64,000 nucleotides of DNA from Pseudomonadota bacterium (GCA_016713725.1 JADJOO010000008.1:144707-208706); one strand, 5' to 3'; counted from the stretch's first letter, positions 44,491 through 54,090 are shown. The notes: generated from the letters alone by a model not told the origin. Numbers and translations are program-made.

Positions 44491-47400
44491 TCACATTGCC
44501 GCCATGCGCACGGCTTCGTCGACGTCGACCGCAACGAGGCGCGAGCAGCCGGGCTCGTTCATGGTAACGCCTAGCAACTGGTTGGCCAGTTCCATCGTCG
44601 TCTTGTTGTGCGTGACGAAAATGAACTGCACCTGGTCGGACATTTCGCGGACGATGTCGCAGAACCGGCCGACGTTGTTTTCGTCGAGCGGCGCATCGAC
44701 TTCGTCGAGCAGGCAGAACGGCGCGGGGTTGAGTTCGAAGATCGAGAACACGAGCGCAACGGCCGTGAGCGCCTTCTCGCCGCCGGACAGCATGCTGATC
44801 GAGCTGTTTCGCTTGCCTGGCGGACGCGCCATGATCGCGACACCGGCCTCGAGCACGTCGTCGCCGACTAGCTCGAGATAGGCCTGGCCACCGCCGAACA
44901 GGCGCGGAAACTTCTGGCTCAGGCCTGCGTTCACGCGATCGAAGGTGTCCTGGAAGCGCGACTTCGTCTCACGGTCGATCTTGCGGATCGCGTCCTCGAG
45001 CGTGTTGAGGGCGTCGTTCAGGTCGGCGAACTGGCGATCGAGGTATTCCTTGCGTTCGGTCTGTTCGGCGAACTCGTCGATCGCCGCGAGGTTCACCGCG
45101 CCAAGCCGCTCGATCTTCTCGCCGGTCTCGGCCAGTCGCTGCTCCCACACTGGAACGCTGGCGTCGTCGACCAGGGCAGCGACCACGGCCTGCAATTCGA
45201 GGCGAGTCTGCGTGAACTGCTCCATGTAGGTCTCGCGGCGTAGCTTGAGTTCCTGCACGGAGAAGCGAACGTTCTCGAGGGAGGACCGCGCTGCCTCGAC
45301 CGTGCCTTCGGCCGCGAGCCGACGTTCATCCAACCCGCGCAGGTTGGCATCGACCTCTTCCATCGCGTGGCGTGCGGCGGAGAGCTCGGCCTCGACCGCG
45401 ATACGACGCTGCAGCGCCTCTTCGAGCGTTACCTTGAGCCGGGCCTCACTTTCCTCGCCGCTGGCGAGCTGCGTATCGAGATCCTGCCGGCGCGTTTCGA
45501 ACTGGCCAACCTGCGCGTCGAGGCGCTCGAGGCCCGCAAGCAGGGACTGATGGCTGGTACGGCGGGATTCGACGCGGATCGCGGCCTCGTTGGCCGCGGT
45601 GCGCGCCGCCTGCGCCGTTTCGCGCGCCTCGATCAGCCGGCCACGCAGGACTTCGCGCTCGGCTTCAAGCGCGATGCGACGCTTTTCGAGGTCGCCCATC
45701 GCGTTGACGGCTTCCTCGAGGCGACCCCGCGAGGCGCGGTTGCCGGCGTTGGCGGTCTCGAGCGCGCCTTCGACTTCCGTCATCTCGAACGCGAGCTGCT
45801 GCATGCGCTGGCTGCGCTGTTCGGCACGAGCGCGCAGGCTGTCGATCTGCGAGCGCAGGCTCATGTGGCTCGATCCGCTGCGCGACACCACCGCCTGATG
45901 GCTCGCGAGGCGATCTTCGAGGTCGCGCACGCGGCTGCGCAGCGCCTCGAGGTCGGACTCGGCGGTGCGGTGCTTCGCCTGTTGCGCATCGAGCGCGGAA
46001 CGTTCGGCACGCAGGCGTTCTTCGCGTTCGATGACGCCCTCGTGGGCATCCTTGTCGCGGCTGACGCGCAGCCAGTCCGGGCCGATCCAGATGCCGTCGC
46101 GCGTGATGACCGACTGGCCCGCGCGCAGTTCGGGCCGCAGGCGCAGCGCATCGTGCAGGGTCTCGGTGGCGACGATGCCTTCGAACAGAGCGTCGAGACC
46201 CGCGGGACCGCGTACACGCGAGCGCAGCGTGCGCTCGGAGTGACCGGCGGAGGCCGGGCCCTGGGCCCCGGCGAAGAACGTGACGGTGCCGGCCGTGAGG
46301 CTCTCGAGCGTGGCGGCCACGTCGTCCAATGAGTCGACGCAGACGGCCTCGAGGTAGCCGCCAAGAACGGTTTCCACCGCACGATCCCACCCCTTGTCGA
46401 CCGAGAGCTGCTGCGCAAGACGCGGACTGTGCTCGAGACCGCGCGACTTGAGCCAGTCGACGACCTTGCCCTGCCCCTGCCCCAGCGCAGCTCGCTGCAA
46501 CGCCTCGAGCGAGACGATGCGGCCTTCGACTTCCTGCGTTTCGCGACGCGCGGCTTGCGCGTCCTGGGCGAGTTCGCGCTCGCGGCCGCGTTCGGTCTGC
46601 AGCGTGGCGACGAGTTGGTCCATCTGCTGGCGCGCAGCCTCGTGCTGCGCGCGCTTCGGCTTCCTGGCCTGCCAGGGTTGCGAGCGTGGCGGCGACGTCG
46701 GCCGCCGACAACGTGCCGTGTTCCTGGGTCGCGCGGTCCCGCTGGTTCAGCAGCCCGCGCAACTGGTTCTCCATCACTTCGAGACGGGCACGCTCGGCGC
46801 CTGCGGCCGATGAGGCTTGCCGCAGCGACTGGTTGAAGCCTTCCCAGTTTTCCTGCCAGCCCGACATCGCGGCTTCGGCCGCGGCCAGCTCGGCTGCGGT
46901 GGCCTGTTCGGTGGCGCGTGCCTGCTCGAGCCCCGGCCCCATTTCGGCGAGCGCCGCATGGAGTTCGGCAGCAAGCTGGCGATCGCGCACCCGGTGCAGG
47001 TCCGCGTCCTGGATGCCCTGCGCGATCTGATCGAGTTCCTGTTTCTGGCGCGCGCGGATTTCACGCGCGTGGTCGATGGCCTGTTCGGTGCGCGAGATGT
47101 CGGCGCCGACCTGGTAGTACCGCCCCTGCACTTCGGACAGCACGGCAGCCTGCACGTCGTGGTCCTGCCGCGCGCGCTCGATGGCGGCCTCGATGGACCG
47201 CTGCTCCGCCAGAGCGGCCTGCAGTGCGAGGTCGCGCTCGCTCAGGATCGCCTGCCGCGCGCTCGATTCACTTTCGACCTCGCGCAGCTTGAGCGCAAGC
47301 AGTTCCGCGTGCGTCTGGCGCTCTTCCTGCTTCAGCGCCTGGTAACGGCGCGCGGTGGCGGCCTGGCGCTGCAGGTGACGCAGCTGCTTTTCCACTTCGT

Positions 47401-47998
47401 CGCGCAGGTCGGACAGGCGCGCCAGGTTCTCGCGCGTCTGCGCGATGCGGCTTTCCGTCTCCTTGCGGCGCTCCTTGTAGCGCGAGATGCCCGCGGCTTC
47501 CTCGAGGAAAGCGCGCATGTCGTCGGCTTTCGCTTCGATCACGCGCGAGATCATGTTCTGCTCGATGATCGCGTAGCTGCGCGAACCGAGGCCGGTGCCG
47601 AGGAACAGCTGCGTGATGTCCTTGCGACGGCAGCGCACGCCATTCAGGAAATACGACGACTGGCCGTCGCGCGAAACCACGCGCTTCAGGGAGACCTCGG
47701 AATAGCTGGCGTACTCGCCGCCGAGCTTGCCGTCGCTGTTGTCAAAGACCAGCTCGACCGACGCCGTGCCCACGGGCTTGCGCGTGCCGGAACCGTTGAA
47801 GATGACGTCGGCCATCGAATCGCCGCGCAGGTGCTTCGCCGAGATCTCGCCCATGACCCAGCGCACGGCGTCGATGATGTTCGACTTGCCGCAGCCGTTC
47901 GGGCCGACCACGCCGACCAGGTTCGTCGGGAAACCGACCGAGGTCGGGTCCACGAACGACTTGAAACCGGCCAGCTTGATCTTGGTCAGACGCATCAT
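44491..47998 (-). CDS. smc: Chromosome segregation protein SMC, one frameshift
   Basis: About 1168 residues, full SMC length. N-terminal head: RLTKIKLAGFKSFVDPTSVG, Walker A VVGPNGCGKSNIIDAVRW. Long coiled coil arms, hinge around GRLRR/AVCVDSLDDVAATLESLTAG, C-terminal head with signature SMLSGGEKALTAVALVFSIF and Walker B PFCLLDEVDAPLDENNVGRF. The frame changes once between about 46690 and 46620, in the coiled coil before the hinge; both halves overlap and nothing is missing. The gene is probably essential or important, so a sequencing error is likely. It is divergent from dksA. Confidence 0.9.
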
Positions 47999-48122
47999 TC
48001 ACCCAGGAAGACTGCAAGGCGCAGCCATGGAAGAATTCTAAAAGAATCGGACTCGCCTCACAGCATTTCCGGTCCCCGGGTCCAGCCGGGTCTGGGGTCC
48101 GGGCAGGCTGTTTTTTTCGGGG

Positions 48123-48150
48123 TGGACGCGTGCGGTTCCGCCTGTATAAT
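48123..48150 (+). promoter_or_regulatory. Promoter of dksA
   Basis: TGGACG at 48123-48128 (4 of 6 matches to the -35 consensus) and a perfect TATAAT at 48145-48150 with a 16-base spacer, 33 bases upstream of the dksA ATG. An upstream run of seven T (48110-48116) precedes it. It is the best-formed sigma-70 promoter I see in the window. Confidence 0.6.
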
Positions 48151-48183
48151 CGCGCGCCTCCAACCGGAGTGGGGAGTTCGTCG

Positions 48184-48888
48184 ATGCCCGTCAAGAAACC
48201 GTCTGCCAAGCCGTCGAAGGCCCAGAAGACTGTTTCTGCGAAGGCTGCCAAGCCGGTGGCCAAGCCCGCCGCGAAGGCGGCTTCCAAGTCCGTGACTGCC
48301 AAGGAAAAGGCCGTGCCACGCAAGACCGTTACCGCCGCTGCCAAGCCAGTGCCCAAGCCCGCCCCTGCGAAGACCAAGCCGGTGCGTGCGCCGGAACCGG
48401 TCACCGGCGCCACGCGCGCCGAGGATGCTGATTTCGAAATGAACCCCAGCCTGCTTTCCGGCCCGCGCAACGTCCAGCCCTACCAGGTCAGCAAGGGCGA
48501 GGAGTACATGAGCAAGGAGCAGCTCGAGCACTTCCGCACCATCCTCTCCAGCTGGAAGCAGGACTTGATGCAGGAAGTGGATCGCACCGTGCTCCACATG
48601 AAGGATGAAGCCGCCAACTTCCCCGACCCCAACGACCGCGCCACGCAGGAGTCCGAATTCAGCCTCGAACTGCGCACGCGCGACCGCGAGCGCAAGCTGA
48701 TCCGCAAGATCGACGAAGCGCTGAAGCGCATCGAGGATGGCAGCTATGGCTACTGCCTCGAGACCGGCGAGCCGATCGGCGTGAAGCGCCTCGAAGCCCG
48801 CCCGGTGGCGACGCTCAGCGTCGAGGCGCAGGAGCGCCGCGAGCGCCGCGAAAAGCAGTTTGGCGACCGGGACGACTTCTACCGCTGA
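48184..48888 (+). CDS. dksA: RNA polymerase-binding transcription factor DksA with basic N-terminal extension
   Basis: 234 residues, much longer than the usual about 150. Residues 1-75 are a Lys/Ala/Pro repeat-like tail (KKPSAKPSKAQK, AAKPVAKPAAKAASK), histone H1-like. Residues 95-234 are DksA: coiled-coil with the tip motif DPNDRATQE (Asp148, Asp151) that enters the RNA polymerase secondary channel, then YGYCLETGEPIGVKRLEARP. Of the four zinc-finger cysteines only Cys191 remains; the others are Thr194, Ser212 and Ala215. It acts with ppGpp on rRNA and amino-acid promoters. The ATG at 48184 is preceded by GGAGTGGGGAG. The promoter is directly upstream. Confidence 0.92.
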   Translation: MPVKKPSAKPSKAQKTVSAKAAKPVAKPAAKAASKSVTAKEKAVPRKTVTAAAKPVPKPAPAKTKPVRAPEPVTGATRAEDADFEMNPSLLSGPRNVQPYQVSKGEEYMSKEQLEHFRTILSSWKQDLMQEVDRTVLHMKDEAANFPDPNDRATQESEFSLELRTRDRERKLIRKIDEALKRIEDGSYGYCLETGEPIGVKRLEARPVATLSVEAQERRERREKQFGDRDDFYR

Positions 48889-48938
48889 TCCTGTCTCGCC
48901 TGCCTGATCTGCCGGGCCTTCCTGCCGTTCCGTCCACT

Positions 48939-49865
48939 GTGATCCCCTACCGCGGGCGTTTCGCTCCGTCACCCAGCGGTGCCCTGCATTTTGGCTCCCT
49001 GGTGGCTGCGGTAGGCAGTTACCTCGACGCGCGCGCTCATGCCGGCCAGTGGCTCGTGCGCATAGAGGACCTCGACCCGCCGCGTACTCGCCCCGGCGCC
49101 GCCGGGCAGATTCTGGCCGAACTCGAGGCCTACGGCCTGGAGTGGGACGGGCCGGTCCTGCAGCAGAGCCTCCGGTTTGACGTCTACGCCGAAGCCATCG
49201 ACCAGCTCACCCGGTCGAAAAGCCTGCGCGAGTGCTGCTGCAGTCGATCCGCCCTCGCCCGCCTGCCCGAGAATCAGTCTCGTCCGACCGGCACTGGCGA
49301 GGAATTGTTTCATCCCGCGGAATGCCTGGCAGTCGACGGTGCTCTGAGCCCGGGACACGCCCTGCGGCTGCGTGTTCCGGCCGGCGTGATCGCCTTCGAC
49401 GACCGCAGCCTCGGCCCGCAATCCATCGACGTCGCGGCCAGCGCAGGCGACTTCGTGCTGCGGCGTCGGGACGGCCTCTATGCCTACCAACTGGCAGTCG
49501 TCGTCGACGACGCGGCTCAAGGTATCTCGGACGTGGTCCGCGGCAGCGACCTGCTGTCGAGCACGGCCCGGCAGGTCCTGCTGCAGCATGCGCTCGGCTT
49601 GCCGTCGGTGCGATACCTGCATTTGCCACTTGCCGTGGACGACCGAGGCCTTAAGCTCTCCAAGTCGGGAGCTGCAGCAGCCATCGGGGGTCGGGGTGGG
49701 ATGGCCAGGCAACTCGTCGCGGTGCTCGAATTTCTCGGACAATCGCCGCCGGCGGCGCTGGCGCGCGCGCCGACGCGCGCGATCTGGGACTGGGCACACG
49801 AGCACTGGCGCGTGGAGGGTTTTGCGGGTTGCGCGGCGCGCGCGGCTCCGCAAGTGGCTTGCTAG
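48939..49865 (+). CDS. gluQ: Glutamyl-Q tRNA(Asp) synthetase
   Basis: 308 residues, GTG start at 48939. It is a truncated glutamyl-tRNA synthetase without the anticodon-binding domain that charges glutamate onto queuosine of tRNA(Asp). Motifs: RFAPSPSGALHFGSLVAAVG (HIGH-like HFGS), RIEDLDPPRTRPGA, Zn-type cluster region with CCCSRS and HPAEC, KMSKS-like LKLSKSGAAAAIGG. Position immediately after dksA is the common gammaproteobacterial arrangement. The C-terminal end is Ala-rich and less conserved. Confidence 0.93.
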   Translation: MIPYRGRFAPSPSGALHFGSLVAAVGSYLDARAHAGQWLVRIEDLDPPRTRPGAAGQILAELEAYGLEWDGPVLQQSLRFDVYAEAIDQLTRSKSLRECCCSRSALARLPENQSRPTGTGEELFHPAECLAVDGALSPGHALRLRVPAGVIAFDDRSLGPQSIDVAASAGDFVLRRRDGLYAYQLAVVVDDAAQGISDVVRGSDLLSSTARQVLLQHALGLPSVRYLHLPLAVDDRGLKLSKSGAAAAIGGRGGMARQLVAVLEFLGQSPPAALARAPTRAIWDWAHEHWRVEGFAGCAARAAPQVAC

Positions 49866-49896
49866 CGCCGGCACTGCCGGCCGAGGACACAGCACG

Positions 49897-50442
49897 ATGG
49901 CGACGACTGCAGCTACGAAAACCAGAACTAAAAAGTCGAAAGGCGGCGGTACCGGAGGTGGCGGGAACAGCGGCAAGGGACCGCGCGTCATCCGCAAGTA
50001 TCCGAACCGCCGGCTCTACGACACGGTCGAAAGCCGCTACGTCACGCTGGCAGACATCCGCCGGCTGGTCGTCGAGCGCATCGACTTCGTCGTGCTCGAC
50101 CGCAAGTCGCAACAGGACATCACGCGCAGCATCCTGCTGCAGGTGATTGCCGAGCAGGAAGGCGGCGGTGAGTCGCTGATGAGCCGCGACTTCCTGTCGC
50201 ACGTGATCCGCAGTTACGGCAGCGGCCTGCAGGATTTCGTGGGGCGTTACCTCGACGAGAGCATCCAGCTCTTCGCGAAGGAGCAGCGCGAGCTGCGCGA
50301 CCGCTTCAAGAACGTGGTGGGCATCGATCCGCTCGAGACCGTGACCCAGGTGGCGCAGAAAAATTACCAGCGCTGGAAGGCGCTGCAGGAAGAGGTCTTC
50401 TCGCGCCTGCCGCGGCCGTTCGGCCGAGATGACCGGGAGTAG
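49897..50442 (+). CDS. phaR: Polyhydroxyalkanoate synthesis repressor PhaR
   Basis: 181 residues from ATG 49897. After a Lys/Gly-rich start (TKTRTKKSKGGGTGGGG) comes the DNA-binding PHB accumulation regulatory domain: RKYPNRRLYDTVESRYVTL, ERIDFVVLDRKSQQDITRSI. The C-terminal polyhydroxybutyrate-binding part follows (SRDFLSHVIRSYGSGLQDF, then VGRYLDESIQLFAKEQ). It represses phasin and PHA genes until granules titrate it. No pha genes are in the window. It ends 29 bases before the palindromic repeat. Confidence 0.9.
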   Translation: MATTAATKTRTKKSKGGGTGGGGNSGKGPRVIRKYPNRRLYDTVESRYVTLADIRRLVVERIDFVVLDRKSQQDITRSILLQVIAEQEGGGESLMSRDFLSHVIRSYGSGLQDFVGRYLDESIQLFAKEQRELRDRFKNVVGIDPLETVTQVAQKNYQRWKALQEEVFSRLPRPFGRDDRE

Positions 50443-50469
50443 AAAAAGGGGATAGGGGTCGGGAAATAG

Positions 50470-50517
50470 GGGGACGCTCACCTATTGGGGCGTCCCGCGA
50501 AATAGGTGAGCGTCCCC
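50470..50517. repeat. 17-bp palindromic repeat (same family as 62807-62879)
   Basis: GGGGACGCTCACCTATT at 50470-50486 and its exact complement AATAGGTGAGCGTCCCC at 50501-50517, separated by 14 bases. It is preceded by G-rich GGGGATAGGGGTCGGG. It lies between the convergent phaR and pnp genes, a typical site for REP-like elements. The same core occurs at 62807-62825 and 62861-62879. It might also act as a bidirectional terminator. Confidence 0.8.
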
Positions 50518-50534
50518 GTCACGCCCGGCCCTCG

Positions 50535-52667
50535 CTACCGCGAAACGCGCGGCGTTACGGCTCGGGAGGGGGGGGGGGGGGGGGGGCCGTCGACGTTGCG
50601 CATCGAGAGCCGTACGCGGCCCTGGCGATCGACTTCGAGCACCTTTACGCGCACCACGTCACCTTCCTTCAGCTTGTCGCTGACACGCTCGACGCGCTCT
50701 TCGCTGATCTGCGAGATGTGGACGAGGCCGTCCTTGCCCGGCAGGATCTGCACGAACGCGCCGAAGTCCATCAGGCGCACGACCTTGCCTTCGTAGACCG
50801 AGCCGACTTCCACTTCGGAAGTGATCAGCTCGATGCGACGCAGCGCTTCGCGGCCAGCCGCACCGCTGACCGACGCGATCTTGACCGTACCATCGTTCTC
50901 GATGTCGATCGTAGTGCCCGTCTCTTCCGTGATCGCACGGATGACGGCGCCACCCTTGCCGATGACCTCGCGGATCTTCTCCGGGTCGATCTTCATCGTG
51001 ATGATCGTAGGCGCCCATTCCGACATCTGCGGACGCGCGCTCGACAAAACCTTGTTCATCTCGCCGAGGATGTGCAAGCGGGCCTTGTGCGCCGAATCCA
51101 GCGCAACCTGCATGATTTCCCTGGTGATGCCCTCGATCTTGATGTCCATCTGCAGGGCGGTGATGCCACCGGCAGAACCGGCTACCTTGAAGTCCATGTC
51201 GCCAAGGTGGTCTTCGTCACCGAGGATGTCGGTAAGGACCTGGAACTTGCCGTCTTCGAGCACGAGGCCCATCGCGACGCCGGCCACCGGCGCCTTGAGC
51301 GGCACGCCCGCGTCCATCAGCGAGAGGCTGGTGCCGCAGACCGACGCCATCGAGCTCGAACCGTTCGATTCGGTAATCTCGGAGACGATGCGGATGATGT
51401 ACGGGAACGTTGTCATGTCCGGCATCACTGCCGCCACGCCGCGGCGGGCCAGGTTGCCATGGCCGATTTCGCGGCGCTTCGGCGAACCCATCATGCCCGT
51501 CTCGCCCACCGAGAACGGCGGAAAGTTGTAGTGGAGCATGAACGGCTCTTTGCGCTCGCCCGCCAGGGCGTCGATGATCTGCGCGTCGCGTCCAGTGCCG
51601 AGCGTCGTCGTGACCAGCGCCTGCGTTTCGCCGCGCGTGAAGAGCGCCGAACCGTGCGTGCGGGGCAGCACGCCTGTCTCGACGGTGATCTTGCGCACGG
51701 TGTGCATGTCACGGCCGTCGATGCGCGGCTCGCCGGCGATGATGCGGCGACGGACGATGTTGTATTCGAGACGGCCGAGTTCGTCGGTGACCTGGCGCGG
51801 CTGGTACCTGGCGCCGTCGCCGGTGGCGAGCAATTCGACCAGGGCCTTCTTGATCTCGCCGACGCGCGTGTGGCGCGCCTGCTTCTCGGTGACCTGATAG
51901 GCCTTGACCAGTTCGGCTTCCGCCTGCGCGGCGACAGCCTTGGCGAGATCGGCGTCGAGCGCTGGCGCCTTCCAGTCCCAGGCCGGCTTGGCGGCCTTGG
52001 CGGCGAGTTCGCGAATCGCGTTGATGGCGACCTGCATCTGCTCGTGGCCATAGACCACGGCGCCGAGCATCACGGACTCGGACAGGAGTTCGGCTTCGGA
52101 TTCGACCATCAGCACCGCGTCGGCAGTGCCGGCCACGACGAGGTCCAGGTCCGAGACTTTCATGTCCTTGGTCGAAGGGTTCAGCTGGTACTTGCCTTCG
52201 ATGTAGCCCACGCGCGCGGCGCCGATCGGGCCCTTGAACGGGATACCGGAAATGGCGAGCGCAGCGGATGCGCCGAGCATCGCGGGGATGTCGGAGTCGA
52301 TCTCCGGATCGAGCGAGACGACCGTCGCCACCACCTGCACTTCGTTGAAGAAGAACTCGGGGAAAAGCGGACGGATCGGGCGGTCGATCAGGCGCGAGAT
52401 CAGCGTCTCCTTCTCGGAAGGACGGCCTTCGCGCTTGAAGAAGCCGCCCGGGATACGGCCTGCGGCGTACGTCTTCTCGATGTAATTGACGGTGAGCGGG
52501 AAGAAATCCTTGCCCGGCTGCGCTTCACGGCGGCCGACCGCAGTGACGAGCACCACGGTGTCGCCCATGGAGACGAGGACGGAACCGTCGGCCTGGCGGG
52601 CGAGACGGCCGGTTTCGATCGAGACGGTGTGAGGACCGTACTGGAAGCTGGTCTTGTGGACGTTCAC
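50535..52667 (-). CDS. pnp: Polyribonucleotide nucleotidyltransferase
   Basis: 3'-5' phosphorolytic exoribonuclease of the degradosome, about 710 residues from GTG 52665-52667 (MNVHKTSFQYGPHTVSIETG). It has two RNase PH-like domains (FFPLTVNYIEKTYAAGRIPG; RTHGSALFTRGETQALVTTT), a KH domain (REVIGKGGAVIRAITEETG) and an S1 domain (GSVYEGKVVRLMDFGAFVQI). After RLSMRNVDG the tail becomes six prolines encoded by a 19-base homopolymer, then SRAVTPRVSR. The last about 15 codons and the stop are therefore doubtful. It is the last gene of the rimP operon. Confidence 0.93.
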   Translation of the reverse strand: MNVHKTSFQYGPHTVSIETGRLARQADGSVLVSMGDTVVLVTAVGRREAQPGKDFFPLTVNYIEKTYAAGRIPGGFFKREGRPSEKETLISRLIDRPIRPLFPEFFFNEVQVVATVVSLDPEIDSDIPAMLGASAALAISGIPFKGPIGAARVGYIEGKYQLNPSTKDMKVSDLDLVVAGTADAVLMVESEAELLSESVMLGAVVYGHEQMQVAINAIRELAAKAAKPAWDWKAPALDADLAKAVAAQAEAELVKAYQVTEKQARHTRVGEIKKALVELLATGDGARYQPRQVTDELGRLEYNIVRRRIIAGEPRIDGRDMHTVRKITVETGVLPRTHGSALFTRGETQALVTTTLGTGRDAQIIDALAGERKEPFMLHYNFPPFSVGETGMMGSPKRREIGHGNLARRGVAAVMPDMTTFPYIIRIVSEITESNGSSSMASVCGTSLSLMDAGVPLKAPVAGVAMGLVLEDGKFQVLTDILGDEDHLGDMDFKVAGSAGGITALQMDIKIEGITREIMQVALDSAHKARLHILGEMNKVLSSARPQMSEWAPTIITMKIDPEKIREVIGKGGAVIRAITEETGTTIDIENDGTVKIASVSGAAGREALRRIELITSEVEVGSVYEGKVVRLMDFGAFVQILPGKDGLVHISQISEERVERVSDKLKEGDVVRVKVLEVDRQGRVRLSMRNVDGPPPPPPSRAVTPRVSR
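50568..50586. other. Run of 19 G inside the pnp 3' end
   Basis: Nineteen consecutive G on the plus strand. This is read as C on the pnp strand and encodes Pro repeats directly after the S1 domain. No other homopolymer in the window is this long except the 16-G run at 8161. It is likely a sequence artefact covering the true pnp tail. Confidence 0.65.
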
Positions 52668-52719
52668 GGTTGGAGGTGTCCGAATTATTGCGGTGGCCCG
52701 ACGAGGGGCGAAAACGAAT

Positions 52720-52740
52720 CCGGCCCGCAAAGCGGGCCGG
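52720..52740 (-). terminator. Intrinsic terminator-like hairpin between rpsO and pnp
   Basis: Perfect stem CCGGCCCGC/GCGGGCCGG with an AAA (minus: TTT) loop, followed on the minus strand by ATTCGTTTTCG. In Escherichia coli the rpsO-pnp gap also carries a terminator and an RNase III site that sets the rpsO to pnp ratio; the position here matches. Confidence 0.7.
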
Positions 52741-52755
52741 ACACGAGGGCGACGG

Positions 52756-53025
52756 TCAGCGGCGCAGGCCGAGCCGTGCGACGACTTCCTGATAGCGCGA
52801 CGGGTCGCTGTCTTTCAGGTAGTCGAGGAGTTTGCGTCGCTGCGTGACGAGCTTCAGCAGCCCGCGGCGCGATGAATGGTCGCGCTTGTGCGCGTTGAAA
52901 TGTTCGCCCAGACCATTGATGCGGGCGGAGAGCAATGCAATCTGGACCTCGGGGGAGCCCGTGTCGGCTGCGCCGCGCTTGAAGCCGCCTACGATCTCAG
53001 ACTTGCGCTCGGTGGACAGTGCCAT
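52756..53025 (-). CDS. rpsO: 30S ribosomal protein S15
   Basis: 89 residues, the standard length, from ATG 53023-53025: ALSTERKSEIVGGFKR, then DTGSPEVQIALLSARINGLG, HFNAHKRDHSSRRGLLKLV and RRKLLDYLKDSDPSRY. It binds the 16S rRNA central domain. It lies in the usual place between truB and pnp, 78 bases after truB, with a hairpin before pnp. Confidence 0.98.
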   Translation of the reverse strand: MALSTERKSEIVGGFKRGAADTGSPEVQIALLSARINGLGEHFNAHKRDHSSRRGLLKLVTQRRKLLDYLKDSDPSRYQEVVARLGLRR

Positions 53026-53103
53026 CGGTGATAAAACCTCGAAACCTGAAGAAAATTTTCGCCTTTGTGAGCCGCGCATTTTAGCCGCACAGCACCCTTT
53101 TAC

Positions 53104-54066
53104 TCAAGTTTTTGGACCGATTCCGTTCGTACCGGCCCCCGGCACGAAAAGTCGCTGCACCTGCAGCAGCCCCGCCGCGCCCGGTTCGACCAAGCCGAGG
53201 AAGCGTCCAGCAGGGTCGTAAGCGCGATAATGTGCGGCGCTCGGCAGGCCTGCGGGGCGCGCCAGCGTGCGTCCCTGGCATAGCCGCAGCGTCTGGCCGG
53301 CGTTCAGCGCCAGGACGGGCAGGTCCGGAAAAGCTGTGTCCACCGCGGCCAGCCAGGGCGCGTGAGCAGCCTCGGCCATAGGGGTCGCCTCGATCTCCGC
53401 CAGTGTGGCCATGGCTGCGGCCTCGAACGGTTCGACCCAGCGCCGCCGCAAGGCCAGCAGGTGGGCGCGCGTGCCGAGGCCCGCGGCAATCTCGTCTGCC
53501 AGGACCCGCACATAGGTTCCCTTGGAGCAGACCACCTCGATGTCAATCGTCCGGTCGCCCTGCCCGGTCACGACCAGCGACTTGATCGTGATCGGGCGCG
53601 CCTCGCGTTCGACTTCGATGCCCTGCCGGGCGAGCTCATAGAGCGGCCGTCCGTCGCGCTTCAGGGCCGAATACATCGGCGGGACCTGCAGCCGCTCGCC
53701 GCGCAGGGCTGCAAGCGCCTGTTCGAGTCGGTCGGCGTCAAACACGGGCACGTCGACCTCGGCGACCGGCTGCCCTTCCGCATCGCCCGTGTCTGTCGCG
53801 ACACCGAGCCGCACGGTGGCGCGGTACGCCTTGCGCCGGCCGAGCAGCGTGCCGCAGGCCTTGGTGGCCTGACCGAAACAGAGCGGAAGCATGCCTGTGG
53901 CCATGGGATCGAGCGTGCCGGCGTGGCCGGCCTTCTCGGCCTGCAGATGTCGGCGCACGCGTTGCAGCGCCTGGGTCGAAGTGAGGCCCTGCGGCTTATC
54001 GAGCAGGACGATGCCGTCCACCGCTCGCCAGCGCCCGGGGGGGGCTACCCGATTTTGACGGGTCAA
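53104..54066 (-). CDS. truB: tRNA pseudouridine(55) synthase
   Basis: 320 residues. Catalytic Asp in KAGHAGTLDPMATGMLPLC; other TruB blocks GIVLLDKPQGLTSTQALQRV, YRATVRLGVATDTGDAEG, PPMYSALKRDGRPLYELARQ, SKGTYVRVLADEIAAGLG. The C-terminal part resembles a PUA-like extension. It makes pseudouridine 55 in the tRNA T-loop and acts as tRNA chaperone. Between rbfA and rpsO in the standard operon order. Confidence 0.95.
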   Translation of the reverse strand: MTRQNRVAPPGRWRAVDGIVLLDKPQGLTSTQALQRVRRHLQAEKAGHAGTLDPMATGMLPLCFGQATKACGTLLGRRKAYRATVRLGVATDTGDAEGQPVAEVDVPVFDADRLEQALAALRGERLQVPPMYSALKRDGRPLYELARQGIEVEREARPITIKSLVVTGQGDRTIDIEVVCSKGTYVRVLADEIAAGLGTRAHLLALRRRWVEPFEAAAMATLAEIEATPMAEAAHAPWLAAVDTAFPDLPVLALNAGQTLRLCQGRTLARPAGLPSAAHYRAYDPAGRFLGLVEPGAAGLLQVQRLFVPGAGTNGIGPKT

Positions 54067-54090
54067 ACTGGGAGCCTCCCGTCTTCCCGC

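Noticed and set aside
48058..48972. Long minus-strand open frame opposite dksA as a gene
   Set aside because: It is a shadow of the highly conserved dksA coding sequence in a high-GC genome; the translated sequence has no recognisable domain.
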